A DNA stretch of 64,000 nucleotides from Chloroflexota bacterium (GTDB lineage Bacteria; Chloroflexota; Anaerolineae; Anaerolineales; E44-bin32): NCBI GenBank assembly GCA_022561385.1, contig JADFRG010000004.1, forward strand, positions 57,328-121,327, given 5' to 3'. The notes below the pieces were generated by a model. The model saw only the letters and a program-made list of their open reading frames with translations, was not told where the DNA came from and made no database searches. This document shows, one piece after another, positions 44,080 to 52,057 of this stretch. The translations under genes were made by a program, and so were the position numbers. Each line of letters begins with the position of its first letter. The first letter of the stretch is position 1.

Positions 44080-45291
44080 CTATTCCCGCAAATAATCTAC
44101 CAACACGCGCCGATGAGAGGGATGCCTCAGGCGACTCAGAGCTTGTGCTTCGATCTGTCGCACTCGCTCTCGAGTAACACCCATCTTTCGCCCTACCTCT
44201 TCCAAAGTGTAGCTCTGCCCATCATGCAATCCGTAACGCAGCTGGAGGATCCGCACTTCTCTCGGGGGTAGCGTATGTAACACGTCCCTCAGCTGCTCCC
44301 GCAGCAGGCTGTTCGTAACCACCTCGACTGGTGCCGGAGATTCATTGTCCGGGATGAAGTCGGAGAGAATCGAGTCCTCCTCATCATCGGTAGGAGTTTC
44401 AAGCGAGATCGGCCGCCGCGCGACCTGGATCATATTCTCCACTTTTTTGGGAGTCACGCGTAGAGAATCCGCCAACTCCTGTGTGGTGGGATCCCGCCCG
44501 AGCAGCTGGGTCAGCTGATGCGAGGTGCGAAGCAACCGGTTGATCTGATCGCCCATATGGACCGGCACCCGAATCGTGCGCCCTTGATCGGCGATAGCGC
44601 GAGTGACCGCCTGACGGATCCACCAGGTGGCGTAGGTCGAGAACTTGTGTCCGCGACGATAGTCAAACTTTTTTGCGGCGCGAATGAGGCCGATATTACC
44701 CTCCTGGATTAGATCCAGAAACGGCACGCCGCGCCCCATGTATTTTTTGGCCACGCTGATGACCAGGCGCGAGTTAGCGGTGATGAGGTGCTCCCTGGCC
44801 GCCCATCCATCCTCAATGAACAATCGAAGGTTCGCGCGGTTGCCGTTCCCGGCGGCCATCGACTCGCGGGCCTTTCGACCGCGCTCGATTCTTTTTGAGA
44901 GAGAAACTTCCTGCTCGGCGGTCAGCAGCGGCACACGGCCGACTTCCTTGAGATAGAGACCCACACTGTCATCGGCGTCAATCTGGGCCAGATCATTCTT
45001 GTCCTTCTCCCGGAGCTTTTCAATTTCGGTAGGCTCCTCTTCTTGCATTTCATCATCATCAGGGGCTTCGTCCAGATAATTGATGTGGGCCCTCAACAGC
45101 GCGGCATGGACCGTTTCAAGTTGATCCAGATCGCGCTCGACCTCGGGGAAGAATCCCAAGATATCGTCGCTTGTAACGAAGCCCCGCTCCTTGCCCATCT
45201 CGAGCAGCTGCTCTAGAGCCGGGTTTTCTTGAGCCCCGTCCTCGGGAATTGAGAACTTTGCCTTTCGCCTGCGATTCGTTCGTTTAGCCAA
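44080..45291 (-). CDS. rpoD: Principal RNA polymerase sigma factor, sigma70 family
   Basis: A 403-residue group 1 sigma factor. The N-terminal part (20-75) resembles region 1.1 ([20 protein letters not shown]). Region 1.2 has [16 protein letters not shown]. Region 2 carries [20 protein letters not shown] and the -10-reading [17 protein letters not shown]. Region 3 ([12 protein letters not shown]) and region 4 ([20 protein letters not shown], near the C-terminus) follow. A short Gly/Asn insert ([14 protein letters not shown]) lies between 1.2 and 2.1. Start is TTG 45291 after GGAGGG. The presence of region 1.1 supports a housekeeping role; Chloroflexota may carry more than one such gene. Confidence 0.92.
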   Translation of the reverse strand: MAKRTNRRRKAKFSIPEDGAQENPALEQLLEMGKERGFVTSDDILGFFPEVERDLDQLETVHAALLRAHINYLDEAPDDDEMQEEEPTEIEKLREKDKNDLAQIDADDSVGLYLKEVGRVPLLTAEQEVSLSKRIERGRKARESMAAGNGNRANLRLFIEDGWAAREHLITANSRLVISVAKKYMGRGVPFLDLIQEGNIGLIRAAKKFDYRRGHKFSTYATWWIRQAVTRAIADQGRTIRVPVHMGDQINRLLRTSHQLTQLLGRDPTTQELADSLRVTPKKVENMIQVARRPISLETPTDDEEDSILSDFIPDNESPAPVEVVTNSLLREQLRDVLHTLPPREVRILQLRYGLHDGQSYTLEEVGRKMGVTRERVRQIEAQALSRLRHPSHRRVLVDYLRE

Positions 45292-45402
45292 TGCCTGCCT
45301 TCCCTCCGTCCTCGTTTGATATACCCGTACAGCTTACAAAAAAAGAGGTCGCGAATCAACACTCAATTTTCGAATTTGTTTGATCTGCTCTGTGACGCGC
45401 GT

Positions 45403-45960
45403 CTACGCGTCCGGCGCTTCCGTGGGAGCTAACTCGGTAAACTCGAGTAGACCGAGCACTTCGTCCAGCCCGAAAGTGCTTACGATCCATATCCCCTCCA
45501 CGTCCGGGGAGGCGATGTATCTTGAGCCTCCGGTCGGCGTTTCACGTCCCACAATAAATGAGAGCCTTTCCCCGCTGGATAGCTCCAGTTCCACCCGGTA
45601 GTCGGGCGCATCGAGCTGAAAAACTGAAAGATCGTCGACCTCCGTCAGTTGAGCCCGCGGGCTTGGAGCGGATAACCAGCTTACTGCGCGCTCCACGCTG
45701 GCGATGTCGGCTTCGCCCTGCTGCGGTAGAACCATCCTCCAGAGCTCTTCCGCGCTGCGTTCGAACTGAAGGAGATTGCTGGCCGTCAGATCCTCCACAG
45801 TCAACGCAACAATATCTTCGCTCGCAACCGACCATAACGGATCAGGTTCCGGCGTCACCGCCGGTGGCGACTGTTGATTCTGAGTCTGATTCAGGATCAC
45901 GGCCGTCAGAATCACCGTTACCAAGACGGCCAGCGTGATCCAGGTTGTCCTACGGACCAT
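45403..45960 (-). CDS. DUF4340 domain protein
   Basis: 185 residues. One membrane helix (6-24), then a Pro-rich spacer and an outward beta domain: VASEDIVALTVED, WRMVLPQQGEADIASVERAV, SPRAQLTEVDDLSVFQLDAP. This is the DUF4340 pattern, a protein regularly found behind GldA/GldF/GldG-type ABC exporter genes. It is shorter than many members, containing one copy of the repeat. ATG 45960 lies just after the second stop of the duplicated gldG end. It is probably an accessory subunit of that exporter. Confidence 0.85.
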   Translation of the reverse strand: MVRRTTWITLAVLVTVILTAVILNQTQNQQSPPAVTPEPDPLWSVASEDIVALTVEDLTASNLLQFERSAEELWRMVLPQQGEADIASVERAVSWLSAPSPRAQLTEVDDLSVFQLDAPDYRVELELSSGERLSFIVGRETPTGGSRYIASPDVEGIWIVSTFGLDEVLGLLEFTELAPTEAPDA

Positions 45961-45979
45961 CCGCTACGGGTGCCTCCGA

Positions 45980-46148
45980 CGGCTCCACCACACCCAGCCT
46001 CCGGCGGTAAGGATCAGGCCTGGAATGATGAGCAGGGCCAGGACGCTGATGCTCAGCGTCCATCAATTATGTCTCCTGCGGCTCCACCACACCCAGCCTC
46101 CGGCGGTAAGGATCAGGCCTGGAATGATGAGCAGGGCCAGGACGCTGA
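45980..46148 (-). repeat. Tandem 70-bp duplication of the gldG 3' end (99-bp period)
   Basis: Bases 45980-46049 and 46079-46148 are identical over 70 bp, offset by exactly 99 bp (33 codons). Both encode the last membrane helix and WWSRRRH of GldG. The copy nearer to gldG ends in TGA at 46063-46065; the distal copy ends in a TAG just before the DUF4340 ATG. The spacer contains CTCAGCGTCC (46052-46061), the inverse of GGACGCTGAG at 46140-46149. Confidence 0.92.
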
Positions 46149-47619
46149 GCATGATAATGGTGGAGGTCGTAGCTGGCACCACCTGGCGCTGGGTTTGCTG
46201 CCTGGGTGTGATATCGATCAGGTTGTCCAGTTTGGCCGCCCAATCCACGCTGTTGACAATCAGATCTCCGTTAGCACCTGCGGAGAAGCCGGCGTTTGAG
46301 GCGAAGTCCGCATCCCCCACAACAACAATACGCGTTTGAGTCCTGAAATCCTCCAGCGCTACGGCCAGAGCCAGTGGCCCAGCCGCTTCGTCTTCGCTTT
46401 GAGCCGTTCTACCATCCAGAAGGTCGCCAAAGTCGGTCTCTCCCCAGGAGCTCGGGCTCGTGATCACCAATTCAACAATCGATAGTGCTGGATCGGGTCC
46501 ACGGCTGATCTCAACACTTCGCACGTAGGGAAACTGGGTGGTGAAGGTTTGGATCCGCTCGGTGATCGGATGATCTCCGTAGGCAAAGGCCAGGCCCACG
46601 TCCGCGTAGATCGCTTGCGGGTCGATGACAACATCATCTCTCGCATAAACTCCCCAGTTGTCTCGAAGATAAGAATTCAGCGAATCCTGCTCCGCCTCCA
46701 ACTCCGTTATCGGGCTAGGCTCGAGCAGTGCGACCAGCCCGCCGCCGGCATTGAGGAATTCGTCAATAAGATCCAGTTCCTCCTCTTCGAGGCCCGTTAC
46801 CGGCGCCGCGACAACCAGAACCGCCGCATCCGCAGGGATCGCCGCCTCCACCAGAAGATTGAGCGATTCGACTCCGTAGTTCTTTAATTTCAATACTTGC
46901 ACAAACTGGGCCAGGCCGCCGCCATCTGCAGCATTTAACTCGAGCTCCCCATGTCCGGTAAGAAAATAAACTGTGCGTTCCTCAGGGTTGCTCAATCGCA
47001 CAATGGCCGAAGTAATTTCGCCCTCGCTTGGGTTTTGGATCACATGCGACCCCTCCCCCATTCTTACACCGAGCCAAGCGTCTCCTCTGAATCCGAAACG
47101 GTCCGCCGCGAGTGGATCGGCATCGGGATTGACAAACTCATAACTCACCAGACCCTTACTTTGGATCCGATACTGCTCCAGGATGGGTCGCATGCGATCT
47201 TTGAAGCTCGCACGGTCGGGGGAGTAAAACCCCGTGATAGAAACGGGCTCGGAAAGTCCGGAAATCAGCAACAAAGTTTCCGGTCTCAGCGAATTTTCTT
47301 TATCCTCCGTGAGATCCAAACGCTGCGGGTACCTCAATGCCACCCCATTGATGACAACTAACACGCCGATGAAGGCCGCGCTCAAGATCAATGCATTGGT
47401 GCCGTATCTCGCCTGCCTCCCGGCCAGTACCTTACGCACGCGAGCGCGATCCAGCACCAGGCCTGCTACCAGGGCGAATATCCCTAATCCGAGCGCCACC
47501 GGAATCCAAATAGTCCCCGATCGATCGGTCAGGGACAGAAATCCCGCGACCGCCATCGATGCGATTCCGATGGCGGAGAGCGCCAGGGCGAGCCTCGACC
47601 GCTTAATGGTCAACGCCAT
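46063..47619 (-). CDS. GldG-like auxiliary subunit of ABC exporter
   Basis: 518 residues from ATG 47619, overlapping the permease stop by 10 bases; the longer frame upstream lies within the permease gene. Two or three N-terminal helices are followed by a large outward domain (about 100-490) of the GldG/ABC_transp_aux type (VSITGFYSPDRASFKDRMRP, VYFLTGHGELELN, LVALLEPSPITELEAEQDSL). A C-terminal helix ends in WWSRRRHN. GldG homologues outside Bacteroidota accompany ABC-2 exporters of unknown cargo. The 3' end is duplicated downstream (45980-46148), so the present stop may be newer than the original one. Confidence 0.87.
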   Translation of the reverse strand: MALTIKRSRLALALSAIGIASMAVAGFLSLTDRSGTIWIPVALGLGIFALVAGLVLDRARVRKVLAGRQARYGTNALILSAAFIGVLVVINGVALRYPQRLDLTEDKENSLRPETLLLISGLSEPVSITGFYSPDRASFKDRMRPILEQYRIQSKGLVSYEFVNPDADPLAADRFGFRGDAWLGVRMGEGSHVIQNPSEGEITSAIVRLSNPEERTVYFLTGHGELELNAADGGGLAQFVQVLKLKNYGVESLNLLVEAAIPADAAVLVVAAPVTGLEEEELDLIDEFLNAGGGLVALLEPSPITELEAEQDSLNSYLRDNWGVYARDDVVIDPQAIYADVGLAFAYGDHPITERIQTFTTQFPYVRSVEISRGPDPALSIVELVITSPSSWGETDFGDLLDGRTAQSEDEAAGPLALAVALEDFRTQTRIVVVGDADFASNAGFSAGANGDLIVNSVDWAAKLDNLIDITPRQQTQRQVVPATTSTIIMLSVLALLIIPGLILTAGGWVWWSRRRHN

Positions 47620-48341
47620 CGCCTGCTTTCGACTACCTGGCTTGCCAGGAAGAGGGCGAGCGCGGTAAGACTGGCGAAAAATATCAGGTCGGTAAGGTGT
47701 ATCACGCCTTGGTACAGATTGTCGTAATAATGATTTAGAATCCCCAGGTAGGCTATAGCCTGACTGAACGCACTCGAGCCCGCGCGCATTCCCCCGACAA
47801 CCCACAGACTCAGCGTGATGCCGACCGCGGTCAGATAGGCCGCGGGCTGATTCGAGAACAGGCTGGAGGCGAATAGGCCGATCGCCAGCAGAGCAGCGAC
47901 CAGCGCGACGAGTCCGATATACGCCGATAGTAGGGCCCCTTGATCAATTCCCGGGACGGTGAAACGATTGATGATGATCGGAAATATCCATGTTCCGGCG
48001 AGGATCACCAATAAGAAACCAAAGGATCCCAGCCATTTTCCGAGAACAACCTCCCAGTCCCGGACCGGGGCCGTAAGCAGCAGCTCGAGCGTGCCTTCCT
48101 GTTGCTCTTCGGCTAGCAGCCGCATCGTGAAAGCAGGCGTCACAAGCATCAAGATGATCACCAGCGGCTGCAGCACCATCCGGCCATCGGGCCGCAGCGA
48201 TCCGGTCGGGAGGCCAAAGCCGATATTCATCACAAAAACTCCGCCCAAAATGATGAAAATAATGGCCGCACCAGCGTAAGCGATGGGAGAAATGTAGTAT
48301 CGGCGAAATTCGCGGGCCGCGATGATGGAGATAATTCGCAT
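47610..48341 (-). CDS. ABC-2 type permease (GldF-like)
   Basis: A 243-residue integral membrane subunit with six to seven helices. The N-terminus IISIIAAREFRRYYISPIAY is typical of GldF/NosY-type permeases, followed by a cytoplasmic coupling segment (RLLAEEQQEGTLELLLTAP then VRDWEVVLGKW). It lies three bases after the ATPase gene and overlaps the GldG gene. Together these form an exporter; gliding function is not implied outside Bacteroidota. Confidence 0.88.
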   Translation of the reverse strand: MRIISIIAAREFRRYYISPIAYAGAAIIFIILGGVFVMNIGFGLPTGSLRPDGRMVLQPLVIILMLVTPAFTMRLLAEEQQEGTLELLLTAPVRDWEVVLGKWLGSFGFLLVILAGTWIFPIIINRFTVPGIDQGALLSAYIGLVALVAALLAIGLFASSLFSNQPAAYLTAVGITLSLWVVGGMRAGSSAFSQAIAYLGILNHYYDNLYQGVIHLTDLIFFASLTALALFLASQVVESRRWR

Positions 48342-48344
48342 GTG

Positions 48345-49289
48345 TTATTCAGAGTCCTCGCGGGCGTTCTGTTCCTCGGTTAGCTGTAGGAAAATGCGTT
48401 CGAGGCTCACGGACGAGGCGCTGAGTTCAAGCAGATCCAGATCGGCCTCAACAATCGTTCGTGCGATTATTGGTCGAATATCCTTGCCCGGCGGCCCGGA
48501 AACTTCGACCCCCCCCTCGATCAGCTTGATTTCTTCCGTATCTGGAAGTTTTCCGAGCAGCTTGGCCAGAGATTTGGAATCGCTTGAAGTCCGGACCCGA
48601 ATCCGCTCGGCTCCTGCCAGCTGTGATTGGAGGTTGGTCGGCGTGTCCTCCGCGAGGATACGTCCTTGATGGATGATCAACACTCGATCGCAGATCTGCT
48701 GGGCTTCGGACAGGATGTGAGTGGAAAGCATGACCGTTCGATCCGTCCCCACCTCGCGTATGAGCTCTCGGACCCCGATGATCTGGGCCGGATCGAGACC
48801 GATCGTCGGCTCATCTAAGATGAGGACTTCGGGTCGGTGCAGCAACGCTTGTGCCAGCCCGAGCCGCTGCCTGAGGCCCTTCGAGAGGTTTCCCGCATAA
48901 CTTTCCGACCGATCTTGTAATCCGACTTTATGCAACACTTCGTCGATGCGATCGTCAAGGTTCTCGACTCGCCGCAAGGAACCCATGAATCTCAGGTACT
49001 CCCTCGCAGAGAGCTCCGGATATATCGGGACCGTCTCCGGCAAATAGCCCACTCGTTTTCGCACCTCGAGTGACTCTTCGACCACGTCGAATCCGGCCAC
49101 CTTTGCGCTGCCGGCGGTGGGCGGCATATAACCGGTCAGTATGCGCATGGTCGTCGTTTTCCCCGCGCCGTTCGGCCCCAGGAATCCAAGGATCTCTCCC
49201 CGTTTCGCCTGGAATGAGATCTCACTCAGAGCCGGGAAGTTGCCGTAGGACTTGGAGAGATTCTTGACTTGAATCAAGTGGTGAGACAA
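48345..49289 (-). CDS. ABC exporter ATPase (GldA-like)
   Basis: A 314-residue ATPase: Walker A GPNGAGKTT near 38-46, Q-loop LPETVPIYPE, signature NLSKGLRQRLGLA near 135, Walker B EVLILDEP and the H-switch LSTHILSEA. A C-terminal domain of about 85 residues (230-314) resembles the DUF4162 tail of GldA/NatA-type exporters. The start is TTG 49289, immediately in a T run that ends a hairpin; TTG 49277 is an alternative. First gene of the four-gene exporter operon. Confidence 0.9.
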   Translation of the reverse strand: MSHHLIQVKNLSKSYGNFPALSEISFQAKRGEILGFLGPNGAGKTTTMRILTGYMPPTAGSAKVAGFDVVEESLEVRKRVGYLPETVPIYPELSAREYLRFMGSLRRVENLDDRIDEVLHKVGLQDRSESYAGNLSKGLRQRLGLAQALLHRPEVLILDEPTIGLDPAQIIGVRELIREVGTDRTVMLSTHILSEAQQICDRVLIIHQGRILAEDTPTNLQSQLAGAERIRVRTSSDSKSLAKLLGKLPDTEEIKLIEGGVEVSGPPGKDIRPIIARTIVEADLDLLELSASSVSLERIFLQLTEEQNAREDSE

Positions 49290-49291
49290 AA

Positions 49292-49348
49292 AAACCCGGC
49301 GCTACCGTGGCTGAGATTTTCCTGCTCGGAAGGTCCGGGGGCGGGTTT
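49292..49348 (-). promoter_or_regulatory. Terminator-like leader hairpin running into the gldA start
   Basis: On the minus strand AAACCCG (49342-49348) can pair with CGGGTTT (49292-49298), and the right arm continues as a seven-T tract that includes the first bases of the TTG start codon. It lies in the about 70-nt leader between the promoter and gldA. This resembles an attenuator, but the stem is only seven bp and the loop is long. Confidence 0.35.
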
Positions 49349-49365
49349 GCGCTCTCGCAGATGAA

Positions 49366-49395
49366 ACTATATCCAATCTGGGCCCGGCAAGTCAA
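49366..49395 (-). promoter_or_regulatory. Promoter of the GldA/F/G operon
   Basis: Minus strand: TTGACT (49390-49395), an 18-bp spacer and TATAGT (49366-49371), each one base from consensus. Start predicted near 49359. Confidence 0.7.
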
Positions 49396-49454
49396 TATCG
49401 AATCTTTGTTCTCATTGAATCCTTAAGGTATTGTGCCGCCCGCGAACCCGTTCC

Positions 49455-49483
49455 TTGACATCAAAAGTGCCAACTTGTACAAT
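49455..49483 (+). promoter_or_regulatory. Sigma70 promoter of the pyrophosphatase gene
   Basis: TTGACA (49455-49460), a 17-bp spacer and TACAAT (49478-49483). Predicted start near 49490; an AGGAGA ribosome site lies at 49501 before ATG 49516. One of the best promoters in the window. Confidence 0.85.
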
Positions 49484-49515
49484 CGCCCAGCTTCCCCCAT
49501 AGGAGATCCTTTTTT

Positions 49516-51873
49516 ATGGAAGGCATACTTGCATTTATGCAAGAGCTCCGGCTGTTTGAGCAAATCGCCCTGTACTCGGTACTGGGCGTTGCGCTACTGG
49601 GGCTCCTGTACGCACTTTTTCTGCGGGTTCAGGTGCTACGTGAGCCCAAAGGCACTTCCCAGATGCAGGATGTCTGGAACTCGATCAGGATTGGTGCAGA
49701 CACCTATTTGCGCCGTCAGCTAAGGAGCGTCCTGCCTGTTATCGCTATTCTGACGGTCGCGCTATTCCTCTCCGTTTTCATCGTTCCCCCTACCCCCGAA
49801 GCCGCTCAGCGATTCAGTGGGATGAGCCAGGATGTTCTGCGGCTCACGATTGGGCTGGGCCGATCCCTTGCGTTTATTATGGGCGCGCTGTTTAGCCTCT
49901 CGGTGGGTCAGATCGGAATGCGCATGGCGGTCCAAGCCAATGTACGGGTGGCGGACGCGGCTCGCCGATCCTTCGGCGAATCGTTGAAGATTGCCTACCG
50001 AGCCGGCACAGTCACCGGCATGTTGACGGACGGCTTGGGCCTGCTCGGGGGTACGGTCATCGTCATCATCTTTGGCATCGCTTCGCCCGACGTGCTTCTA
50101 GGTTTTGGCTTTGGTGGAACACTTGTTGCGTTGTTTATGCGCGTGGGCGGCGGAATATTTACCAAGGCCGCGGATGTTGGCGCGGATCTTGTTGGCAAGC
50201 TGGAGGCGGGCATTCCAGAGGACGACCCGCGCAATCCCGCGGTTATTGCCGACCTGGTGGGAGATAACGTTGGCGATTGCGCAGGTATGGCATCGGATAT
50301 TTTCGAATCGTACGAGGTCACGATCGTAGCCGCACTCATCCTCGGGATCGCGCTCTGGCATGTTACCGGAAATTTCGAGTGGATCATCTTTCCGCTCCTG
50401 GTACGCGGCATTGGTGTGGTGTCTTCGATTGTGGGGACCTACGCGGTGCGAAGCGATTCCGGCGAGAGTGGCGACGCGATGCGGGCTATCTTTACCGGAT
50501 ACCTGACCTCGGCCGCGATCTCGGTAGTGTTATTCGGAATCGTCGCATTTCTTTACATGCGGGACATTCCGGGCGGATGGTGGCGACCATTTCTAGCCAC
50601 GACGGTCGGGATTTTGCTGGCGATTTCCATCGACCGGCTCACGGAGTATTTCACTTCCAGTCACGGCGCTCCGGTGAAGGAAATTCGAAAGTCCACCAAA
50701 ACTGGGCCGGCAACAACTATCCTGTCGGGAATAGCGGTTGGTTACGAGTCCAGCGTCTGGGCGATCCTGGTCATTGCAGCGACCCTCTTCGCCTCGATCG
50801 TGATCTTTGGATCGATCCCCGGAATTCCCTCGGGCGATTCGGTAACTTTTGTCCTGTATGGGATCGCGATGACCGGGATCGGAATGTTGACTCTCACCGG
50901 AAACAACGTGGCCATGGACTCTTTTGGCCCCATTGCGGACAACGCAAATGGAATTGGTGAAATGGCCTGGCAGGATACGGATGATCCCGATCTGTTGAAG
51001 GCAAAGCAGATCATGGCTGATCTGGATTCGGTGGGAAATGTTACCAAGGCCATAACGAAAGGGGTTGCCATCGGCTCTGCCGTTATCGCAGCGGTGGCGC
51101 TGTTCGGTTCATTCATCGTGGATGTGAGCCGCGCACAAGGGGAACTCGGCATCGCAATTTCGGATCAGATTCGATCAGTTGGGATCCGGATCGATTCGCC
51201 TCTAGTTTTTGTTGGAATGTTGATCGGGGCCGCGCTGCCCTGGCTGTTTTCGTCTTTTGCTATCAACTCCGTAAGCCGAGCGGCTTCGCTGATTGTTGAG
51301 GAGGTGCGCAGACAGTTCGCCCTTGGAGTCTTGGAGGGCAAGATCGAGCCGGATTATTCGCGGCCGGTGGCGATCTCGACGACGGCCGCTCAGAAGGAGC
51401 TGCTGCCGCTGGCGATCCTGGGCGTAACGACCCCGATTGTTGTCGGGTTGGTTTTAGGGGTCGAGGCGCTTGGAGGATTTCTGGCGGGAATCATCATTTC
51501 CGGGCAGCTGCTGGCTGTCTTCATGAACAATGCGGGCGGTGCCTGGGACAACGCCAAGAAAACCATAGAAGATGAACCTACGGATCTGGCCAAAGGTACT
51601 GGCAAGGGATCCGCGCGGCACTTCGCCTCAGTAGTTGGGGACACCGTCGGCGATCCGATGAAGGACACCGCCGGGCCGGCCTTGAATCCATTGATCAAGG
51701 TCGTGAACCTGGTTGCCGTGATCATCGCCCCTATCGTCGTGCAATATTCAGAGCTTGGAGTCGTCGGCTGGTTGGCAGTAGCCGCGCTAATATCGATCTT
51801 GATATGGGCTATCGCACAAAGCAAACGCCCCGCTCCGGAGATCATGTTGCAAGAGGTCTCCGCCGCCGATTAG
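49516..51873 (+). CDS. hppA: K+-insensitive H+-translocating pyrophosphatase
   Basis: 785 residues with about 16 helices. The PPi-binding loop DVGADLVGKLEAGIPEDDPR begins at Asp220, followed by NVGDCAGMASDIFESYEVT. The third conserved loop is near the C-terminus (DNAKKTIEDEP, then GDTVGDPMKDTAGPALNPLI). The enzyme couples PPi hydrolysis to proton export, saving energy from biosynthetic PPi. In the diagnostic segment GNVTKAITKG the residue is Lys511; lysine here marks the K+-independent H+-pumping class, whereas K+-dependent enzymes have alanine. It is transcribed alone from a strong promoter. Confidence 0.95.
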   Translation: MEGILAFMQELRLFEQIALYSVLGVALLGLLYALFLRVQVLREPKGTSQMQDVWNSIRIGADTYLRRQLRSVLPVIAILTVALFLSVFIVPPTPEAAQRFSGMSQDVLRLTIGLGRSLAFIMGALFSLSVGQIGMRMAVQANVRVADAARRSFGESLKIAYRAGTVTGMLTDGLGLLGGTVIVIIFGIASPDVLLGFGFGGTLVALFMRVGGGIFTKAADVGADLVGKLEAGIPEDDPRNPAVIADLVGDNVGDCAGMASDIFESYEVTIVAALILGIALWHVTGNFEWIIFPLLVRGIGVVSSIVGTYAVRSDSGESGDAMRAIFTGYLTSAAISVVLFGIVAFLYMRDIPGGWWRPFLATTVGILLAISIDRLTEYFTSSHGAPVKEIRKSTKTGPATTILSGIAVGYESSVWAILVIAATLFASIVIFGSIPGIPSGDSVTFVLYGIAMTGIGMLTLTGNNVAMDSFGPIADNANGIGEMAWQDTDDPDLLKAKQIMADLDSVGNVTKAITKGVAIGSAVIAAVALFGSFIVDVSRAQGELGIAISDQIRSVGIRIDSPLVFVGMLIGAALPWLFSSFAINSVSRAASLIVEEVRRQFALGVLEGKIEPDYSRPVAISTTAAQKELLPLAILGVTTPIVVGLVLGVEALGGFLAGIIISGQLLAVFMNNAGGAWDNAKKTIEDEPTDLAKGTGKGSARHFASVVGDTVGDPMKDTAGPALNPLIKVVNLVAVIIAPIVVQYSELGVVGWLAVAALISILIWAIAQSKRPAPEIMLQEVSAAD

Positions 51874-52057
51874 GAAATAACTCAGGGGCTCCTATTATTG
51901 CAGATCGGACCCCTCTCCCGGCGTTTCTGAACCCTCAGAATCGGCACCCACCGGGCTCCACTTAGATCCTCGCGTTACCCCCTCGAAATGCCTCGGGAAG
52001 GGCGATATCTTGCGGATTGCCCCCTTCTGAGTCATACTCTAAAAGAGAAATTTCCCA

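Noticed and set aside
46063..47805. Longer start for the GldG-like protein at 47805
   Set aside because: The extra 62 codons lie inside the permease gene and look unlike protein; ATG 47619 with a 10-base overlap is natural.
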